A DNA stretch of 34,162 bases from Candidatus Hydrogenedentota bacterium (lineage in GTDB: Bacteria > Hydrogenedentota > Hydrogenedentia > Hydrogenedentales > CAITNO01): contig JAAYBJ010000253.1 of assembly GCA_012730105.1 (NCBI GenBank), forward strand, positions 1 through 34,162. The letters are read 5' to 3'. Of the stretch, positions 32,069-34,162 are shown one piece after another. Under the pieces are notes generated by a model, which was not told the origin of the DNA, did no database searches, and worked only from the letters and a program-made list of their open reading frames with translations. The first letter of the stretch is position 1, and every line of letters starts with the position of its first letter. The position numbers and the translations under genes were made by a program.

Positions 32069-33757
32069 ATGGTGAAATCTCGACTTCCTTTTCTGTGTCT
32101 TGTCGCAGCCGCATCACTAATGTTGTCCTCTTTTTCACCGGCGGCGGACATGCCCTCCGGATTTTGGCCCCTTGTAGATGACAGCATAGACTACACCGGA
32201 CAGTGGGGCGACGCAGTCAACCATGGCGCTACCTTCAGCCCATGCGCTGTGGATGGGGTACCTGTGCGTTTTAACGGCCAGGATGCCTATTTTGAAGCGC
32301 CAGGTCGCGTTCCCTTTGGAGCGGACGATTTCACTCTGCTGCTGTGGGTAGGTACCAAAGCGACGCTGGATGACGGCCTTGGCGACTTGCTGAGTAATTT
32401 TGATCCCGACCGGCGCAAGGGGTTCACCCTGGGCCTGGCCACATACGGGGGCGTTTCTAACTCCCAGCCGAATTACCGTACCCTCCATTTCGGCCTGGAC
32501 AACGGCACGGAACCGGTATGGATCTGGTGCGGCCGCCCGGGAAACGCCGTGTTTGTGTTCGGCTTTGCCGTCCATGACGGGGCGCTGTACGCGGCCACCT
32601 GTGAGCCGGGCGCAGAGGAAGCCGGCCATGTGTACCGCTATGAGGGCGGCAGCGTATGGACCGACTGCGGCAGCCCGGACCGGAGCAACGCGGTGATGGC
32701 GCTGGCCGTGCATGACGGCTGTCTCTACGCGGGCACGGGATGGTATGACACGACCGGCTCGGCGCTGGAAGCGTCGCCGAACACTACGCCGGGCGGCAAG
32801 GTCTACCGCTATGACGGCGGCACGGAGTGGAACCCTTGCGGGGCCCTCTCCAATCCGGAAACGGGAGAAGCAGCGACCTTGGGTGGGCTGGGCGTCTACA
32901 AAGGGGCCCTGTACGCGACGACGTTGAAACAGGCGGGCTTCGGCCTGTACCGGTATGACGGCGGCACGGCATGGACCTATTGCGGCAACCCGGGCCGGCG
33001 CGTGCTGAATCCCTGCGTCTTCAACGGCGATTTGTACATGGTCTCTTATGACGGTCCCGGCGGCCCCTTCCGCTACAACGGCGTTGAATGGTCGTATGTG
33101 GGCGGCACGATTGATCCGCCTATCAGCCAGGATTACAGTTTTGCCGTGTATGGAGGCAGGCTGCGTCTGTCCACATGGCCTGACGCGAATGTATACCAGA
33201 TGGAAGACACTGGTACGTGGAGTGCCTGCGGCAAACCGGACGGCGAACTGGAAACCATGGGCATGATGGTCTACAACGGGAAACTATATGCAGGCACGTT
33301 GCCCTCGAGCCGCGTGTACCGCCTTGACGGGGAAAACACCTGGACCCCCGTCAGCGAGCAGCTGGATACTGCGCCGGGCAAATACCGCCGCGCCTGGTCC
33401 ATGGCCCTTTACCAGGGCAAATTGTTTTGCGGCACCCTGCCGTCTGGAAACGTCTGGAGCCTGCAGGCGGGGGGATGCGTCACCCATGACCATGCGTTGG
33501 CGCCCGGGTGGCGACATCTTGCGGCAGTACGGCAAGGCCGTGACCTGCTGCTCTATGTTGACGGCGTGCGTGTAGCTGCCGGCACGTTGCCCGGCGACTC
33601 CCCCTTTGATATTTCTTCGGACACACCTCTGCAAATAGGACGGGGCCCTGGCGATTATTTCAACGGATACATGCGTAATCTCCAAGCATACACCCGCGCG
33701 CTTTCGGAAGCGGAGATAAAGCAATGGTACGAAAAGGAAAAGCCGCTCACGGAATAA
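32069..33757 (+). CDS. secreted LamG-domain protein split by an inserted seven-bladed propeller
   Basis: 562 aa with a signal peptide (LVAAASLMLSSFSPAAD, cleavage near residue 26). Residues ~30-150 look like the first half of a LamG/concanavalin-like domain (FWPLVDDSIDYTG, VRFNGQDAYFEAPG, FTLLLWVGTK, FTLGLATYGG, LHFGLDNG). Residues ~466-557 look like the second half (GWRHLAAVRQGRDLLLYVDG, LQIGRGPGDYFNGYMRNLQA, YTRALSEAEIKQWY). Between them are seven repeats of about 45 residues: W-x-x-C-G, then an HDGxLYAGT strand, then VYRYDGG. The W-motif occurs as WIWCG, WTDCG, WNPCG, WTYCG, WSYVG, WSACG and WTPVS. The frame opens at 32042, but the ATG at 32069 has AGGAGA upstream and a clean signal peptide. 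Probably a surface glycan-binding protein; no catalytic motif is recognised. Confidence 0.87.
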   Translation: MVKSRLPFLCLVAAASLMLSSFSPAADMPSGFWPLVDDSIDYTGQWGDAVNHGATFSPCAVDGVPVRFNGQDAYFEAPGRVPFGADDFTLLLWVGTKATLDDGLGDLLSNFDPDRRKGFTLGLATYGGVSNSQPNYRTLHFGLDNGTEPVWIWCGRPGNAVFVFGFAVHDGALYAATCEPGAEEAGHVYRYEGGSVWTDCGSPDRSNAVMALAVHDGCLYAGTGWYDTTGSALEASPNTTPGGKVYRYDGGTEWNPCGALSNPETGEAATLGGLGVYKGALYATTLKQAGFGLYRYDGGTAWTYCGNPGRRVLNPCVFNGDLYMVSYDGPGGPFRYNGVEWSYVGGTIDPPISQDYSFAVYGGRLRLSTWPDANVYQMEDTGTWSACGKPDGELETMGMMVYNGKLYAGTLPSSRVYRLDGENTWTPVSEQLDTAPGKYRRAWSMALYQGKLFCGTLPSGNVWSLQAGGCVTHDHALAPGWRHLAAVRQGRDLLLYVDGVRVAAGTLPGDSPFDISSDTPLQIGRGPGDYFNGYMRNLQAYTRALSEAEIKQWYEKEKPLTE

Positions 33758-34162
33758 ATGAGTCCGATGAAAACCGACACAGGATAATTATCTCACAGTC
33801 TTGCAGTCCGTTTTTGTCATTACCAAACGTGCATAGTGCCGGTTTTTACGCGGGATTGTTTATACTAACGTGGGCCTTGCCCACAACCCAGAAAGAAAAT
33901 ATTCGGAGTATGTTGTTCACACGTTAGTGTGCGTATTAACACAATCGCCTTGAACAACTTAGCACGCTAAAGCGTGAACAACATACCGAACTTCTTGTTT
34001 TTGTTGATAGAAAATTTTTCATAAGGCACTACGCTTCGTCCGGGACTTCGCACGGAAGAAGTGGCGCCTTTGGCGCAACCGAAACGCAGCATCTCAGTCA
34101 GAAACAAACACGTGAAACACACCCGTATCAACGTATTTATCGTTTCATTATAAACAACCTTA
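33758..34162. other. intergenic end of window, repeat-bearing
   Basis: No gene is supported in the last 405 bp. It contains the inverted-repeat element at 33908-33986. Near 34060 there is a short GGCGCC/GGCGC stem-loop with a TTT loop, in CTTCGCACGGAAGAAG-type repeat-like sequence that may be part of another dispersed element. Confidence 0.6.
33908..33986. repeat. BIME-like inverted pair of small palindromes (GTATGTTGTTCAC...GTGAACAACATAC)
   Basis: A left unit at 33908-33932 and a right unit at 33962-33986 are inverted copies matching at 22 of 25 positions; the outer 13 bases are a perfect match. Each unit also contains its own small hairpin: CACAC-GTTA-GTGTG on the left and CACGC-TAAA-GCGTG on the right. 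This arrangement of two opposed hairpin units is that of bacterial REP/BIME elements. It lies about 150 bp after the LamG/propeller gene and may act in mRNA 3'-end stability. No RAYT transposase is in the window. Confidence 0.8.

Overview
The window looks like chromosomal DNA from an uncultivated, GC-rich, Gram-negative-type bacterium. Outer-membrane-style RND efflux, lipoprotein and Tat signals, many secreted glycoside-hydrolase-like proteins, an FGE/SUMF1-fold protein with PEGA domains, and intergenic regions loaded with small palindromic repeats all fit the Planctomycetes-Verrucomicrobia-Lentisphaerae / Hydrogenedentota type of genome. No rRNA or phylogenetic marker analysis was possible, so the phylum is an inference. 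I see no prophage, CRISPR array, complete insertion sequence or integrase.

Left part (1-14795), mostly plus strand and mostly housekeeping. The end of one RND transporter and a complete second one overlap (ATGA), followed by alaS and a bioY biotin transporter. A small acidic protein of unknown function lies on the minus strand. Then come a PabB-PabC fusion for p-aminobenzoate synthesis and a minus-strand tRNA-Pro(UGG) with encoded CCA. An AT-richer gap precedes a run of four plus-strand genes: a lipoprotein with PEGA domains and a formylglycine-generating-enzyme fold, a thioredoxin-like [2Fe-2S] ferredoxin, an enoyl-CoA isomerase/hydratase, and dihydrolipoyl dehydrogenase.

Middle (14796-20791). 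An 880-bp island without genes holds at least four dispersed repeat families, one of them shared with the 7.8-kb gap. Next is a minus-strand run that could be one operon: a 65-aa cysteine-containing protein, a class I aminotransferase, a DUF2339-like membrane protein and a CCA-adding tRNA nucleotidyltransferase.

Right part (20792-34162), an accessory carbohydrate region. It holds an exo-beta-glucosaminidase-like GH2 protein that appears to lack its catalytic nucleophile, an NDP-sugar epimerase/decarboxylase, a secreted Dabb protein, a probable three-gene operon (Tat-exported GH38-like protein, TIM-barrel hydrolase-like protein, BNR/sialidase-like propeller), and a secreted protein in which a seven-bladed propeller seems to be inserted into a LamG domain. 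Two separate HicBA toxin-antitoxin pairs bracket the three-gene operon. The most notable items are the split LamG/propeller protein, the atypical active sites in the FGE-like, GH2 and TIM-barrel proteins, and the tandem stem-loop repeat at 24.6-24.8 kb.
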